Source of the DNA: Actinomycetota bacterium | GTDB lineage: Bacteria; Actinomycetota; Actinomycetes; Nanopelagicales; Nanopelagicaceae | NCBI GenBank assembly: GCA_009701185.1 | Contig: WLKQ01000004.1 | Span: 1 to 53,295, forward strand | DNA length: 53,295 nucleotides | Reading direction: 5' to 3' | Shown: positions 36,164-45,227 of the stretch, in pieces | How the letters are laid out: every line of letters begins with the position of its first letter | How positions within the stretch are numbered: position 1 is the first letter of the stretch | Notes under the pieces: model-generated | Database searches by the model: none | The model's input: only the letters and a program-made list of their open reading frames with translations | Told to the model about the DNA's origin: nothing | Position numbers and translations under genes: made by a program

Positions 36164-36577
36164 ATGAGCGCATTGAAGCAGATTGCACTTGCTGGACCTG
36201 GTTTAAAGAAGCAGGGAATAGTTGTCCTGCAGGCTTTTCTAATCGGCCTCTTTACCTTTATCGAACTCACACTTCGCAGCGGAGTTGGAATTCTTACTGG
36301 TCTGGCACTGCTTGTCGCATTTTTCGGTGGCATCCGCTTCGGCCGCCCAGGTACAACCTATGTCGCAGTTGTTACGCCTCCCCTAGCATTTGCTGCACTC
36401 GCTGGATTGTGGATTCTTATTTTCGATGGCTTTAAGCCATCACGAGTTGGCATCGACTTTATTGCAGCTCTTGCCAGTGAAGCGCCATTTCTTATAATCG
36501 GTGCGCTCTACGGTTGGTTTGTTTTTCTTAATGCCCAAGCTAAAAAGAGGCCATCAAAAGCCCGTAGCCGAGAGTAG
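36164..36577 (+). CDS. Small membrane protein, DUF6542-like
   Basis: A 137-residue protein with four predicted helices and a basic C-terminal tail (AKKRPSKARSRE). The block RFGRPGTTYVAVVTPPLAF recalls DUF6542 proteins found beside ychF, xseA or ispH in actinobacteria; the assignment is from memory of that family. No known function. It starts on the base after the rmuC stop and ends on the base before the ispH stop. Confidence 0.75.
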   Translation: MSALKQIALAGPGLKKQGIVVLQAFLIGLFTFIELTLRSGVGILTGLALLVAFFGGIRFGRPGTTYVAVVTPPLAFAALAGLWILIFDGFKPSRVGIDFIAALASEAPFLIIGALYGWFVFLNAQAKKRPSKARSRE

Positions 36578-37534
36578 TTAAGCCTTACCCGCAGCTTTAA
36601 GATCTTTGCGAAGCTCTGGTGGAAGTGAGAAGAGCAACGACTCTTGCATCGCCGTTACGGTTTCAACATCGCCAAAACCGCGCTGGGCTAACCAGACTAA
36701 AACATCATCGACCAAGATCTCCGGTACCGATGCACCGCTCGTTAATCCAATAATTTCAACGTTTTCTAACCACTGCTCTTGGATCTCACTTGCATAGTCA
36801 ATCAAGTGCGAAGCCTTTGCCCCGTACTCCAATGCAACTTCAGCTAAGCGCACAGAGTTTGACGAGTTCAGTGAGCCAACAACAATTACTAAATCAGCCC
36901 TAGCCGAGATAGCTTTAATAGCTTCTTGGCGATTTTGTGTGGCATAACAAATATCATCACTGGGCGGATCTTGAATGTCAGGGAAACGCTCTTTCAAAAT
37001 TGCAACGGCAGATAATGTCTCATCCACACTCAACGTTGTCTGCGATAACCAGACTAGTTTTTTACCTGGTGTTGGCACCACAGTGCGAGCGCCATCTAAG
37101 CCATCGATAACTCGAACCTTATCCAGCGCCTCACCGGCCGTGCCCTCAACCTCTTCATGGCCTTCGTGACCAATTAATAAGATCTCGGCATCTTCGGTAG
37201 CAAAACGGCGAACCTCATTGTGAACTTTGGTCACTAGCGGACAGGTTGCATCGATTATTTTTAATTTACGGTCGGCTGCCTCGGCATGAACGCTTGGCGC
37301 AACACCATGAGCGGAAAAAACTACGGTCTTGCCTTCAGGAACTTCATCGGTCTCATCGACAAAGATCGCGCCTTTAGCTTCAAGGCTGGCGACCACATGA
37401 ACGTTATGGACGATCTGCTTGCGAACATAGACCGGGGCACCATAGAGCTCTAAGGCTTTTTCAACGGTCACAACTGCGCGATCGACACCTGCGCAATATC
37501 CGCGAGGCGCAGCAAGTAGAACTCTCTTGGCCAT
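36578..37534 (-). CDS. ispH: 4-hydroxy-3-methylbut-2-enyl diphosphate reductase
   Basis: Last enzyme of the MEP isoprenoid pathway, a [4Fe-4S] reductase giving IPP and DMAPP. The cluster cysteines are Cys14 (GYCAGV), Cys98 (DATCPLV) and Cys196 (DDICYAT); the substrate histidine is in IVHNVH near 43. 318 residues. ATG 37534 has TAGACT 6 bases upstream and no Shine-Dalgarno. It is divergent from xseA with 25 bases between starts. Confidence 0.98.
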   Translation of the reverse strand: MAKRVLLAAPRGYCAGVDRAVVTVEKALELYGAPVYVRKQIVHNVHVVASLEAKGAIFVDETDEVPEGKTVVFSAHGVAPSVHAEAADRKLKIIDATCPLVTKVHNEVRRFATEDAEILLIGHEGHEEVEGTAGEALDKVRVIDGLDGARTVVPTPGKKLVWLSQTTLSVDETLSAVAILKERFPDIQDPPSDDICYATQNRQEAIKAISARADLVIVVGSLNSSNSVRLAEVALEYGAKASHLIDYASEIQEQWLENVEIIGLTSGASVPEILVDDVLVWLAQRGFGDVETVTAMQESLLFSLPPELRKDLKAAGKA

Positions 37535-37540
37535 GGACTC

Positions 37541-37553
37541 AGTCTATTAGGCT
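37541..37553. promoter_or_regulatory. Back-to-back -10 boxes for ispH and xseA
   Basis: Minus-strand TAGACT (37541-37546) and plus-strand TAGGCT (37548-37553) are one base apart, each 6 bases from its own start codon. Any -35 must lie near or inside the opposite gene. Confidence 0.55.
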
Positions 37554-37559
37554 CATCCC

Positions 37560-38768
37560 ATGTTCGAAACTTCAAGTGAGGCCCCTGCATCGGTGCAGGT
37601 AGTTACTGAAGCCATAAAAGAATACGTCGATCGCTTAGGCCCAATATGGGTCGAGGGCGAAATCAGTGAACTCAACGAACGCAGCGGCATGATGGCCTTT
37701 ATCCGTCTGCGCGATCCCAGTGTTGATATGTCCCTATCGGTGATGTGTCATAAATCAGTTATCGCAGCGGCTCAACCTTTGCCGGCTAACGCCCGCGTTG
37801 TTCTCTATGCAAAGCCATCCTGGTATACAAAAAATGGTTCGCTCACTTTGTCGGCGCGCGAGATACGACAAGTAGGCGTTGGTGAATTATTAGCGCGCCT
37901 TGAAGCGCTCAAATCGCTGCTGGCCGCTGAAGGTCTCTTTGATTTTGATCGCAAAGTTGAGCTTCCACTTCTGCCAAAAAAAGTCGGGCTTATCTGCGGA
38001 CGAAATACCGATGCAGAAAAAGATGTCGTTGAAAATGCAAGGCGGCGCTGGCCAAGCGTTGTTTTTGAAATCCGTGAAGTAACTGTCCAAGGCGCTGCAG
38101 CTGTGACCGAAGTGTCGGCAGCGCTGCGTGAACTAGAAGCCGATCCTGATATTGAGGTAATTGTCATTACTCGTGGCGGTGGATCCTTTGAAGACTTACT
38201 GCCATTTAGTGATGAGGGTTTAGTTCGCTTAGCTGCATCATGCACAACGCCGATTGTTAGCGCCATTGGCCATGAAAAAGATTCACCACTTCTAGATCTC
38301 GTTGCAGATTTTCGAGCATCGACACCTACCGATGCAGCTAAAAATATTGTTCCCGATATCGCTGAAGAGATTGAAATGATTGAGGCTTTACGTAATCGTG
38401 CCCGCAGAAAAGTAAGCACCATGATTGAGTTAGAGCAGAGTCGAATAATTAATTTTAGGGATCGCCCAGTAATGAAAGATCCCCATGTGATTATTACAAG
38501 TCGGGCAGAGACCATTACTGCCTTCCGCCAACGCTCTCATCGCAGTTTTGCCAGCCATGTGAAGTTAGCCAAAGAAGAGTTAGTGCAAATCAAGGCCCGT
38601 GTACGAGCGCTTTCTCCGCAAGCAACCCTTGACCGCGGATATTCAGTGGTGCAGTTAGCCAATGGCGATATCGCCCGCGATGCTAAGGCGTTAAAAACCG
38701 GAGATGTGCTTCGCCTTCGTTTAGCCAAGGGCGAGACCAATGCCACAGTGAATGCTATGAAGGAGTAG
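37560..38768 (+). CDS. xseA: Exodeoxyribonuclease VII large subunit
   Basis: Catalytic subunit of ExoVII, which degrades single-stranded DNA. An N-terminal OB fold (VWVEGEISEL-like IWVEGEISEL, about 30-100) is followed by the nuclease domain with ICGRNTDAEKDV, VIVITRGGGSFEDLLPF and ISAIGHEKDSPLLD-type blocks, then a coiled coil. 402 residues. It heads an operon with xseB and a fumarase. Leaderless ATG with TAGGCT 6 bases upstream. Confidence 0.97.
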   Translation: MFETSSEAPASVQVVTEAIKEYVDRLGPIWVEGEISELNERSGMMAFIRLRDPSVDMSLSVMCHKSVIAAAQPLPANARVVLYAKPSWYTKNGSLTLSAREIRQVGVGELLARLEALKSLLAAEGLFDFDRKVELPLLPKKVGLICGRNTDAEKDVVENARRRWPSVVFEIREVTVQGAAAVTEVSAALRELEADPDIEVIVITRGGGSFEDLLPFSDEGLVRLAASCTTPIVSAIGHEKDSPLLDLVADFRASTPTDAAKNIVPDIAEEIEMIEALRNRARRKVSTMIELEQSRIINFRDRPVMKDPHVIITSRAETITAFRQRSHRSFASHVKLAKEELVQIKARVRALSPQATLDRGYSVVQLANGDIARDAKALKTGDVLRLRLAKGETNATVNAMKE

Positions 38769-38777
38769 ATTTAAGCC

Positions 38778-38966
38778 ATGACAGAGAAGAAAATCTCCTA
38801 TGAAGCGGCCCGCGATGAGCTGGCCGAGGTAGTTGCCGCCCTTGAAACCGGCAGTGCAACGTTAGAAGAGTCGCTGAAACTATGGGAGCGGGGAGAAGCT
38901 TTAGCTGCGATCTGCCAAGAGTGGCTAGATGGTGCTAAAAAGAAACTCGATGCGGTTAAGCCCTAA
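38778..38966 (+). CDS. xseB: Exodeoxyribonuclease VII small subunit
   Basis: A 62-residue all-helical subunit with the family pattern [20 protein letters not shown], then [12 protein letters not shown]. It lies 9 bases after xseA and 2 bases before the fumarase gene, so the three are co-transcribed. Confidence 0.95.
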   Translation: MTEKKISYEAARDELAEVVAALETGSATLEESLKLWERGEALAAICQEWLDGAKKKLDAVKP

Positions 38967-38968
38967 CA

Positions 38969-40618
38969 ATGCCTACTTTTTCATACTCTGAGCTGCTGCC
39001 ACTTGGTGCAGACCAGACCACGTATCGATTAGTAAGTACTGAAGGTGTAAGCGTTGTACAGCTGGGGGATAAAGAGTTTCTACAGGTTGATGCCAGTGCG
39101 ATTGAAAAATTAACAGCTGAAGCAATTCACGATATTTCACATTATTTACGGCCAGATCATTTGCAACAACTCGCCACCATCATCGCCGATCCAGAGGCCT
39201 CACCCAATGATCGCTTTGTCGCCACCGATCTCTTAAAGAACGCCAATATTTCAGCTGGTGGAATCCTGCCGATGTGCCAAGACACTGGCACGGCTTTAGT
39301 CATGGCTAAAAAAGGTCAGCATGTTTTAACCAGCACAAAAGATGAGGTTGCGATTTCACAAGGAATCTACGACGCATACACGCAACTCAATCTTCGATAC
39401 TCCCAGCTTGCTCCGGTTACAACATGGGATGAAAAAAACACTGGCAATAACCTGCCCGCGCAGATCGAAATCTTTGCCGATAGCGACCACCCCGATGAGT
39501 ACAACTTCTTATTTATTGCCAAAGGTGGCGGCAGCGCCAATAAGTCATTCCTGTATCAAGAGACTAAAGCGATTTTAAATCCAACCGCCTTTATGGCCTG
39601 GCTAGATGAAAAACTTCGCTCAATCGGAACGGCGGCCTGTCCTCCGTATCACTTAGCAATTGTCATCGGCGGCACCAGCGCCGAGCACACAGTCAAGACT
39701 GCCAAGTTAGCAAGTACGAAGTATTTAGATTCACTTCCTACTAGTGGTGATGCAGCAACCGGTCATGGCTTTCGCGATCTAGAGCTTGAACAGCAAGTCC
39801 TTGAATTAACTCGCACCTTAGGAATCGGTGCTCAGTTTGGCGGTAAGTATTTCTGCCACGATGTTCGAGTCGTACGTCTGCCTCGCCATGGTGCCTCTCT
39901 GCCGATTGCAATCGCCGTATCGTGTTCGGCCGATCGCCAGGCAAAGGCCAAGATCACTAAGGATGGAATCTTCCTTGAAGAGCTCGAGCGAGATCCAGCG
40001 CATTTCTTGCCCGAGACAACCGATGCCCATTTAGATGATGAGGTCGTCGCCATTGATTTGAATCAACCGATGGATGTGGTGCGCGCCGAACTCTCCAAAT
40101 ACCCAGTCAAGACCCGCCTCTCGTTAACCGGCACCCTCGTTGTTGCCCGCGATTTAGCCCATGCGCGAATCAAGGCCGGAATGGATAAGGGCGAGCCAAT
40201 GCCTGAGTACCTAAAGAAATATGCCGTCTACTACGCCGGTCCAGCTAAGACTCCAGTCGGTTATGCCTCAGGATCTTTTGGGCCAACGACTGCAGGCCGT
40301 ATGGATTCATATGTCGATTATTTTCAATCCAATGGCGGCTCCTTTGTCATGTTGGCCAAGGGCAATCGCTCGCAGAGCGTGACCGATGCCTGTAAGAACA
40401 ATGGCGGATTTTATTTAGGCTCCATCGGTGGACCTGCAGCTCGCTTAGCTCTGGACTGCATTAAGAAAGTGGAGGTTCTAGATTTTGAAGAGCTCGGAAT
40501 GGAAGCTGTCTGGAAGATCGATGTTGTGGAGTTCCCAGCCTTCATCGTTGTAGACGATAAGGGAAATGATTTCTACGCAAGTACATCAACACCATTGCGA
40601 ATTGGCGTTAAACCGTAA
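38969..40618 (+). CDS. fumA: Class I (iron-sulfur) fumarate hydratase
   Basis: Oxygen-sensitive [4Fe-4S] hydro-lyase interconverting fumarate and malate in the TCA cycle. Single-chain form, 549 residues. Alpha part with the cluster cysteines in PMCQDTG and AACPPYH and the [10 protein letters not shown] block; beta part with [12 protein letters not shown] and the third conserved Cys in [10 protein letters not shown]. Tartrate dehydratase is a relative, but the fused length favours fumarase. It is the last gene of the xseAB operon and nearly abuts the convergent transglycosylase gene (7 bases). Confidence 0.94.
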   Translation: MPTFSYSELLPLGADQTTYRLVSTEGVSVVQLGDKEFLQVDASAIEKLTAEAIHDISHYLRPDHLQQLATIIADPEASPNDRFVATDLLKNANISAGGILPMCQDTGTALVMAKKGQHVLTSTKDEVAISQGIYDAYTQLNLRYSQLAPVTTWDEKNTGNNLPAQIEIFADSDHPDEYNFLFIAKGGGSANKSFLYQETKAILNPTAFMAWLDEKLRSIGTAACPPYHLAIVIGGTSAEHTVKTAKLASTKYLDSLPTSGDAATGHGFRDLELEQQVLELTRTLGIGAQFGGKYFCHDVRVVRLPRHGASLPIAIAVSCSADRQAKAKITKDGIFLEELERDPAHFLPETTDAHLDDEVVAIDLNQPMDVVRAELSKYPVKTRLSLTGTLVVARDLAHARIKAGMDKGEPMPEYLKKYAVYYAGPAKTPVGYASGSFGPTTAGRMDSYVDYFQSNGGSFVMLAKGNRSQSVTDACKNNGGFYLGSIGGPAARLALDCIKKVEVLDFEELGMEAVWKIDVVEFPAFIVVDDKGNDFYASTSTPLRIGVKP

Positions 40619-40625
40619 ACTCTCT

Positions 40626-41213
40626 TTAGTAGTAGTGGCGTGACTGGAAGTGTGACCATGCCTTACATGGAGTGTCATAGCGCATAGTGATGTAGCGAAT
40701 TCCCCAACGAATCTGAGTAACTGGATTTGTGCGCCAATCAGTTCCGACCACACTCATCTTTTCGGCTGGCAGAGCTTGAGCAATTCCATGAGCACCTGAA
40801 CGATAGTTATGTGCCTTGTAGTTCCAGTGGCTCTCTTTAGTCCAGAGATTATTAAGGCATGAGTACTGGGCGTTGCTAAAGCCGAACTCAGTTACCAAGA
40901 TCGCTTGCGCAACCTTTTTAGCGCCAAAGGGTGTGCGCGCCATTTCAACTTGGCGACTCAACGATGAGACCAGCGCTAAATCACTGGCAAAGAGTGAGCC
41001 CACTGAGGTAGCTGCTAGTTCGATTGAGCCGAAGAAAGCTGGCGTCGTTGACAAAGGATCGATCTGAGTTGCCAACGCTGTGGCATCAGGATTGATCTCA
41101 ATCTGAGAGCTCATAGGAAACTCAAGACCATAGGCACTTGGCAGAGCGCTCGAGAGGAATACTAGGGAGGCAACAACGCCCCAGATGCCCGCTGACTTAT
41201 TCATGCGCTTCAT
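40626..41213 (-). CDS. Secreted lytic-transglycosylase-like protein
   Basis: Exported peptidoglycan-active protein with a lysozyme-like SLT fold. A signal peptide covers about residues 1-29 (ending PSAYG); the C-terminal 75 residues hold the family block with the probable catalytic Glu in WTKESHWNY, then SGAHGIAQALP and NPVTQIRWGIRYI. 195 residues. ATG 41213 has GGAG 8 bases upstream; the GTG at 41231 precedes that site. The 241-base upstream region has a structured leader. Confidence 0.85.
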   Translation of the reverse strand: MKRMNKSAGIWGVVASLVFLSSALPSAYGLEFPMSSQIEINPDATALATQIDPLSTTPAFFGSIELAATSVGSLFASDLALVSSLSRQVEMARTPFGAKKVAQAILVTEFGFSNAQYSCLNNLWTKESHWNYKAHNYRSGAHGIAQALPAEKMSVVGTDWRTNPVTQIRWGIRYITMRYDTPCKAWSHFQSRHYY

Positions 41214-41245
41214 CTCACCCTCTCCTCTCACCGCTTGGCCCGTGC

Positions 41246-41275
41246 GTTATCAGCCTCACTAAAAGGCTTCATAAC
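41246..41275 (-). other. Leader hairpin before the transglycosylase gene
   Basis: GTTAT (41246-41250) pairs with ATAAC (41271-41275) and AGCCT (41252-41256) with AGGCT (41264-41268), with a small 1x2 internal loop and a 7-base apical loop. It lies 33 bases before the ATG, and two CCCCGT copies lie further upstream on the same strand. I cannot match it to a known riboswitch. The remaining part up to 41454 has no other feature I can name. Confidence 0.45.
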
Positions 41276-41454
41276 TAACGGGGAATAGGCATAGCCTGAC
41301 GGGGAGCACTGACATCGGCAAATCGAATCCCGCGTAAGCAAAAAATTCTCAGGAAAGGATTTGCCTGTGGATGGATAAAACCGCAGGTCAGTAAGGGTAA
41401 TGTCCGAAATGCACCAAATGTGACTGTGACATTGTTTCTGGGGGCTTTTTGCCC

Positions 41455-42771
41455 TTATCCAGCGATCGGGCCTTCCAACATTTCGGTGACTAAAGCGGCG
41501 ATCGGCGAGCGCTCGCTGCGAGTGAGGGTCACATGCGCAAAGAGCGGATGTCCCTTCAACGTTTCAACCACGGCGACCACACCATCATGGCGACCGACTC
41601 GTAAGTTATCCCGTTGAGCAACGTCGTGCGTCAAGATCACTCGAGAGCCTTGACCAATTCGAGAGAGAACAGTCAGTAAAACTCCACGTTCAAGTGATTG
41701 CGCTTCATCGACGATGACAAATGAATCGTGAAGTGAGCGACCGCGAATATGTGTCAGCGGTAACACTTCGATGAGTCCTCGATCAACGATCTCATCGATG
41801 ACTGCCTGACTAACGAGTGCACCTAATGTGTCAAAGACGGCTTGTGCCCAGGGCGACATCTTTTCACCCTCGCTGCCCGGGAGGTAACCGAGCTCTTGAC
41901 CGCCGACTGGATAGAGCGGTCTGAAAATTACAACCTTCTTATGGACGCGCTTTTCCATTACCGCTTCAAGACCTGCACACAATGCCAACGCCGACTTTCC
42001 AGTTCCAGCTCGACCACCTAATGAGACGATGCCGATGGAGTCATCGAGAAGTAAATCAAGGGCCACACGCTGTTCGGCGCTGCGACCATGAAGACCAAAG
42101 GCGCTGCGGTCTCCGCGAACTAATTGAAGTTGCTTATCGGCGGTGACCCGGGCCAAAGCGCTGCCGCGTTCGGAGTGCAGAACAATTCCAGTGTGAACCG
42201 GAAGTTCATGCGCGACTTCATGATCGGCGCGATCTCCAGAGTACAAATCATCAATCACCTGAGAGCCGACATCGAGTTCAACGATTCCAGTCCAGCCGCT
42301 ATTGGAGACGAGCTCGGCCAAGTACTCCTGAGCTTCAACTCCGACTGAGGATGCCTTTACTCGAAGCGGCAAATCTTTAGTAACTAGAACAACTTGTTTG
42401 CCATCGCCCATTAAGTTTTTAGCGATTGCCAAGATGCGCGAATCATTGGTGCCATCGCGCAAGAAGCCTGCGGGCAGGGTCGATAGGTCGGTGTGATTGA
42501 GCTCGACCGAGAGCGTCCCGCCTTCAGGGGTAACGGTCAGGGCTTTATCCAGGCGGCCATGGGTGATTCGCAGATCATCTAAGGCGCGCAAAGCGGCCCG
42601 GGCAAAGTAGCCAAGCTCAGGGTGGTCGCGTTTGCTCTCTAATTCGCCAATAACTGCGATAGGAATAATGACTTCATGCTCTGCAAACTTATGGAGCGCG
42701 CCAGGATCGGCCAGCAAAACACTGGTATCTAATACAAAGGTCTTCTTACCGTTTTGACTCTTAGAAGCCAA
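41455..42771 (-). CDS. phoH: PIN-PhoH fusion ATPase
   Basis: PhoH-family protein with an N-terminal PIN ribonuclease-like domain ([12 protein letters not shown], acidic Asp15, through about 140) and a C-terminal PhoH P-loop ATPase (Walker [10 protein letters not shown] at 252-260, Walker B FVIVDEAQ). Such PIN-PhoH proteins are RNA helicase/nuclease candidates. 438 residues. Translation starts at TTG 42771, which has GAGGAG 8 bases upstream; no ATG fits. Confidence 0.93.
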   Translation of the reverse strand: MASKSQNGKKTFVLDTSVLLADPGALHKFAEHEVIIPIAVIGELESKRDHPELGYFARAALRALDDLRITHGRLDKALTVTPEGGTLSVELNHTDLSTLPAGFLRDGTNDSRILAIAKNLMGDGKQVVLVTKDLPLRVKASSVGVEAQEYLAELVSNSGWTGIVELDVGSQVIDDLYSGDRADHEVAHELPVHTGIVLHSERGSALARVTADKQLQLVRGDRSAFGLHGRSAEQRVALDLLLDDSIGIVSLGGRAGTGKSALALCAGLEAVMEKRVHKKVVIFRPLYPVGGQELGYLPGSEGEKMSPWAQAVFDTLGALVSQAVIDEIVDRGLIEVLPLTHIRGRSLHDSFVIVDEAQSLERGVLLTVLSRIGQGSRVILTHDVAQRDNLRVGRHDGVVAVVETLKGHPLFAHVTLTRSERSPIAALVTEMLEGPIAG

Positions 42772-42797
42772 TGGCTGAGCTCCTCGATTGTAGTTGT

Positions 42798-42840
42798 ACT
42801 AGTTGGAACCTGCTTCGGATATGAAAAAGGTAGAACTAGT
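42798..42840 (-). other. Inverted repeat in the phoH leader
   Basis: ACTAGTT (42798-42804) pairs with AACTAGT (42834-42840), and ACCT (42808-42811) inside it is spaced to pair with AGGT (42828-42831). It lies 27 bases before the phoH start on the minus strand. No T run follows, so it is more likely a leader structure than a terminator. Confidence 0.4.
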
Positions 42841-42877
42841 TGCCTCAAAGTAGGCCTCGACACGCGAATGCGAAATG

Positions 42878-42896
42878 TTAATTCTTAAAGAATTAA
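42878..42896. other. AT-rich perfect palindrome directly after uppS
   Basis: TTAATTCTT and AAGAATTAA flank a single A, ending on the base before the uppS stop codon (plus-strand order). It could be a weak terminator or a protein-binding site. Confidence 0.45.
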
Positions 42897-43688
42897 TTAC
42901 GAACCAAAACGTCGTTGACGCAACGAGTATGCACGCAGGGCACGTAAGAAATCGACGCGACGAAAATCTGGCCAGTAGACCTCGCAGAAATAGAACTCTG
43001 AGGATGCGCTCTGCCACAACATAAATCCACCGAGGCGTTGCTCACCTGATGTTCGAATCAAAAGTTCGGGATCTGGCTGGCCGGCGGTGTATAAAAACTT
43101 TGAGATGTTCTCACTTGAAAGTTCGGCGCTTGCTTGACTGAGCGAGTGACCTGCTTTTTCTTCTTCAGTTAAATAACTTTTCACTGCATCGACAATCTCG
43201 CGACGTCCGCCATAACTAATCGCAACATTTACTTCAACACCATCGGTGCGTACGGGTTTCAAATCACTTAGTTTTTTTGCTAACCAATCAGGAAGAAGAT
43301 CAAGAGCGCCCACCGCCTTGATATTCCAGCGACCGGTAGCAGCTAATTCATCAACGGTGTCACCAATAATATGGAGAAGTTCATCGATTTCAGAAGAACT
43401 GCGTTTGAAGTTATCAGTCGATAACAGCCATAGCGTTACAACGCGAACATCGGCCTCGTCGCACCAGCCAAGAAACTCAATAATCTTGCTGGCTCCAGCT
43501 TTGTGGCCATTGGGATCGGACTGGTTGGGGTTGGCTTTAGCCCAACGGCGATTTCCATCAAGGATGACACCAACGTGATGTGGGGTTTTTGAAAAATCTA
43601 GTCCACGTACTAATCGCCGCTCATAAAGTGGATAGAGAAGTGATTTGATGAATTTACGAATAGTCGCGGACAACTCGGCGCTCGGCAA
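42897..43688 (-). CDS. uppS: Isoprenyl diphosphate synthase, UppS family
   Basis: Cis-prenyltransferase making the polyprenyl phosphate carrier for cell-wall synthesis. The catalytic Asp is in VGVILDGNRRWA (Asp44), followed by LWLLSTDN and the C-terminal ELLIRTSGEQRLGGFMLWQ and the W-P-D-F block. 263 residues from TTG 43688; a TTG at 43673 is also in frame and the start is uncertain because it overlaps the DUF3817 gene by up to 35 bases. Chain length of the product cannot be told. Confidence 0.93.
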   Translation of the reverse strand: MPSAELSATIRKFIKSLLYPLYERRLVRGLDFSKTPHHVGVILDGNRRWAKANPNQSDPNGHKAGASKIIEFLGWCDEADVRVVTLWLLSTDNFKRSSSEIDELLHIIGDTVDELAATGRWNIKAVGALDLLPDWLAKKLSDLKPVRTDGVEVNVAISYGGRREIVDAVKSYLTEEEKAGHSLSQASAELSSENISKFLYTAGQPDPELLIRTSGEQRLGGFMLWQSASSEFYFCEVYWPDFRRVDFLRALRAYSLRQRRFGS

Positions 43689-43953
43689 TCAAGGATGCAA
43701 CTGGAAGCGTTCCGGCCAGAATTAAGCCCAGTACCTTCATTAAGGGCCAACGGGCCTTGAAGGCAAATGAGATAGCGGTCAAAATATAGAGTGGGTATAA
43801 GTAGCCATGCACCATAGGAATCCAGATGATTGCATCATGGAGTGACGGTGCATCAAAAAGATATTTCACTGGCATATAAACAAACCATAAGAGCAAGGAC
43901 ATTACGCCTGCGATTATTGCCATGATGCGAAAGCGGAGAACGGCTGATTTCAT
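43654..43953 (-). CDS. DUF3817 family small membrane protein
   Basis: A 99-residue protein with three hydrophobic segments and the DUF3817 signature around IWIPMVHGYLYPLYI, followed by RWPLMKVLGLILAGTLP. Function unknown. Its ATG overlaps the SURF1 stop by four bases and its end overlaps uppS, so the three are translated as one operon. Confidence 0.88.
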   Translation of the reverse strand: MKSAVLRFRIMAIIAGVMSLLLWFVYMPVKYLFDAPSLHDAIIWIPMVHGYLYPLYILTAISFAFKARWPLMKVLGLILAGTLPVASLIAERRVVRDYS

Positions 43954-44666
43954 AGGTCTACCTTACGACGATACAGCGGTAGGTACAGCACGACGCCAGC
44001 CATAAGCCACCAAATCACAACATAGGACAGGTGCTGCCAATAGAAGCCAGGGATTCGCGAACTCTGTTTTTCAGGTGTTGTACGTGGCCGGAGCAACTCT
44101 TGACCTCGATGGCTCTCACCTGTGGCAATAATGTAGCCATCGAATAAATCTAAATCAGTTGTTCCAACAATGACTGCGCTATCGAGTCGAGAAATAACGC
44201 CAGCTGAGTTTTCCGACTGATCGCTATCTTGACGTGCATGTAATTGGCCCGTGACATCGATGACCATCGATTGAGAAATATCTGGATTCAACAAGCGATC
44301 GGCCCATAGTCCGCGAACAACGAGAATGCCCGAGGAGGTTCCAATCTGTAACAGTGAAACTTGCCAATCGCTAACCACCCCTTGGTTATCGCTTTGATTG
44401 GGAGCTTTGAAATCGGCAACGTAGTGACCTGACGTTTTTACCATGCGGTTCATGGCCGCCGGCGGTAATGACTCTCGGGGTTGGGAAATTGAATCTAAAG
44501 CAACGATATTTTTATCAATAGTTGTAGCAACAACCAAACTTTCCTTTAATGCGCGAGCTCGGTCTAACTGCCAGATTCCAAGAGAGATAAATATGGCGGC
44601 GATACTAATAACTGCAACACCTTGCGCAAGCTTTGAAGCCAGGGGCTTACTTGCTGGTGGAGTCAT
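43950..44666 (-). CDS. SURF1 family protein
   Basis: Membrane protein linked to cytochrome c oxidase assembly. First helix (about 14-32) ends in the family motif LGIWQLDRA, a long extracytoplasmic domain follows, and the second helix YWQHLSYVVIWWLMAGVVLY ends the protein. 238 residues. The start overlaps the end of a small ORF by 20 bases. Confidence 0.9.
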   Translation of the reverse strand: MTPPASKPLASKLAQGVAVISIAAIFISLGIWQLDRARALKESLVVATTIDKNIVALDSISQPRESLPPAAMNRMVKTSGHYVADFKAPNQSDNQGVVSDWQVSLLQIGTSSGILVVRGLWADRLLNPDISQSMVIDVTGQLHARQDSDQSENSAGVISRLDSAVIVGTTDLDLFDGYIIATGESHRGQELLRPRTTPEKQSSRIPGFYWQHLSYVVIWWLMAGVVLYLPLYRRKVDL

Positions 44667-44784
44667 CGCTTCGATCTATGCCCATGAAGCGCTTGTAAAA
44701 ACTACGCATCAAAAAAACGGTGGCAAGAATCAGTAAAGCAATCGTTACTGAGCCTGCGGCTCCCATCTCAATATTTTTTTGCAT
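44647..44784 (-). CDS. 45-residue single-helix membrane protein
   Basis: Small ORF from ATG 44784 to TAA 44649-44647: a short polar start, one membrane helix (about residues 9-26, GAAGSVTIALLILATVF), then a basic stretch (RSFYKRF) and an acidic-serine tail. The layout fits a type I or III bitopic small protein with a positive cytoplasmic tail. It overlaps the SURF1 start by 20 bases and would be its translational leader. A small membrane protein occupies a similar place near greA and mca in other actinobacteria, as far as I recall. No Shine-Dalgarno. Confidence 0.6.
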   Translation of the reverse strand: MQKNIEMGAAGSVTIALLILATVFLMRSFYKRFMGIDRSDDSTSK

Positions 44785-44800
44785 GACATAATCATGTCAT
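44783..44800. promoter_or_regulatory. Palindrome joining two divergent start codons
   Basis: ATGACAT, AATC, ATGTCAT: a perfect 7-bp inverted repeat that includes most of both start codons (44784 minus, 44799 plus). It also contains CATAAT (44787-44792), which lies 6 bases before the plus-strand ATG and is a good leaderless -10. Confidence 0.6.
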
Positions 44801-45188
44801 GTCTTTGCACCCGGCCTTCTCTTTCGAAGACCGATACGGGCTGCGCCCACGCAATCGCTGGGTGATGCCAGCTATCGTCCTGGCAATAACTGGAATCTCT
44901 TGGTTAGTCTGGGCTGGCGTGCATCATTCAAATCCACCCATTCGTTCATCGATGATTTCTTTTTCAATGATTTCAGATCGAGAAATATCTCTGCGATATT
45001 CAGTCCAACGTAGCGATAAGAATCAAAGCATTATCTGCACACTTGTTGCGCGCGATATCGATAAGAACATTGTCGGACAGATGGATGAAGAGTTCGGGCC
45101 AGGTTTAGCCTCATTCCAAAAGACCACGGCAATCACTTCACGGACAAAGGCTGTTTTCGCCGATGTTGCAGGGTGCCGGGCTAAATAG
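44799..45188 (+). CDS. DUF4307 family membrane protein
   Basis: A 129-residue protein: N-terminal DRYG motif typical of DUF4307, one membrane helix (about 22-42) and an extracytoplasmic beta-rich domain with two Cys (residues in IICTLV and AGCRAK). It commonly neighbours greA in actinobacteria, as here. Function unknown. The start is leaderless. Confidence 0.88.
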   Translation: MSLHPAFSFEDRYGLRPRNRWVMPAIVLAITGISWLVWAGVHHSNPPIRSSMISFSMISDREISLRYSVQRSDKNQSIICTLVARDIDKNIVGQMDEEFGPGLASFQKTTAITSRTKAVFADVAGCRAK

Positions 45189-45227
45189 GTTGTAGGCGGC
45201 AGTACCTTCCTAGTACCTTTACGCCTT

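Noticed and set aside
37805-38515. 236-residue minus-strand ORF over xseA
   Set aside because: It is Ser/Arg-rich shadow coding opposite a clear exonuclease VII gene.
41232-41454. c-di-AMP (ydaO-type) riboswitch before the transglycosylase gene
   Set aside because: GGGGA-like blocks occur only on the strand opposite to the gene, and the conserved core is not recognisable.
42772-42896. tRNA-like fold between uppS and phoH
   Set aside because: No acceptor, D or T arm consensus; only simple inverted repeats are present.
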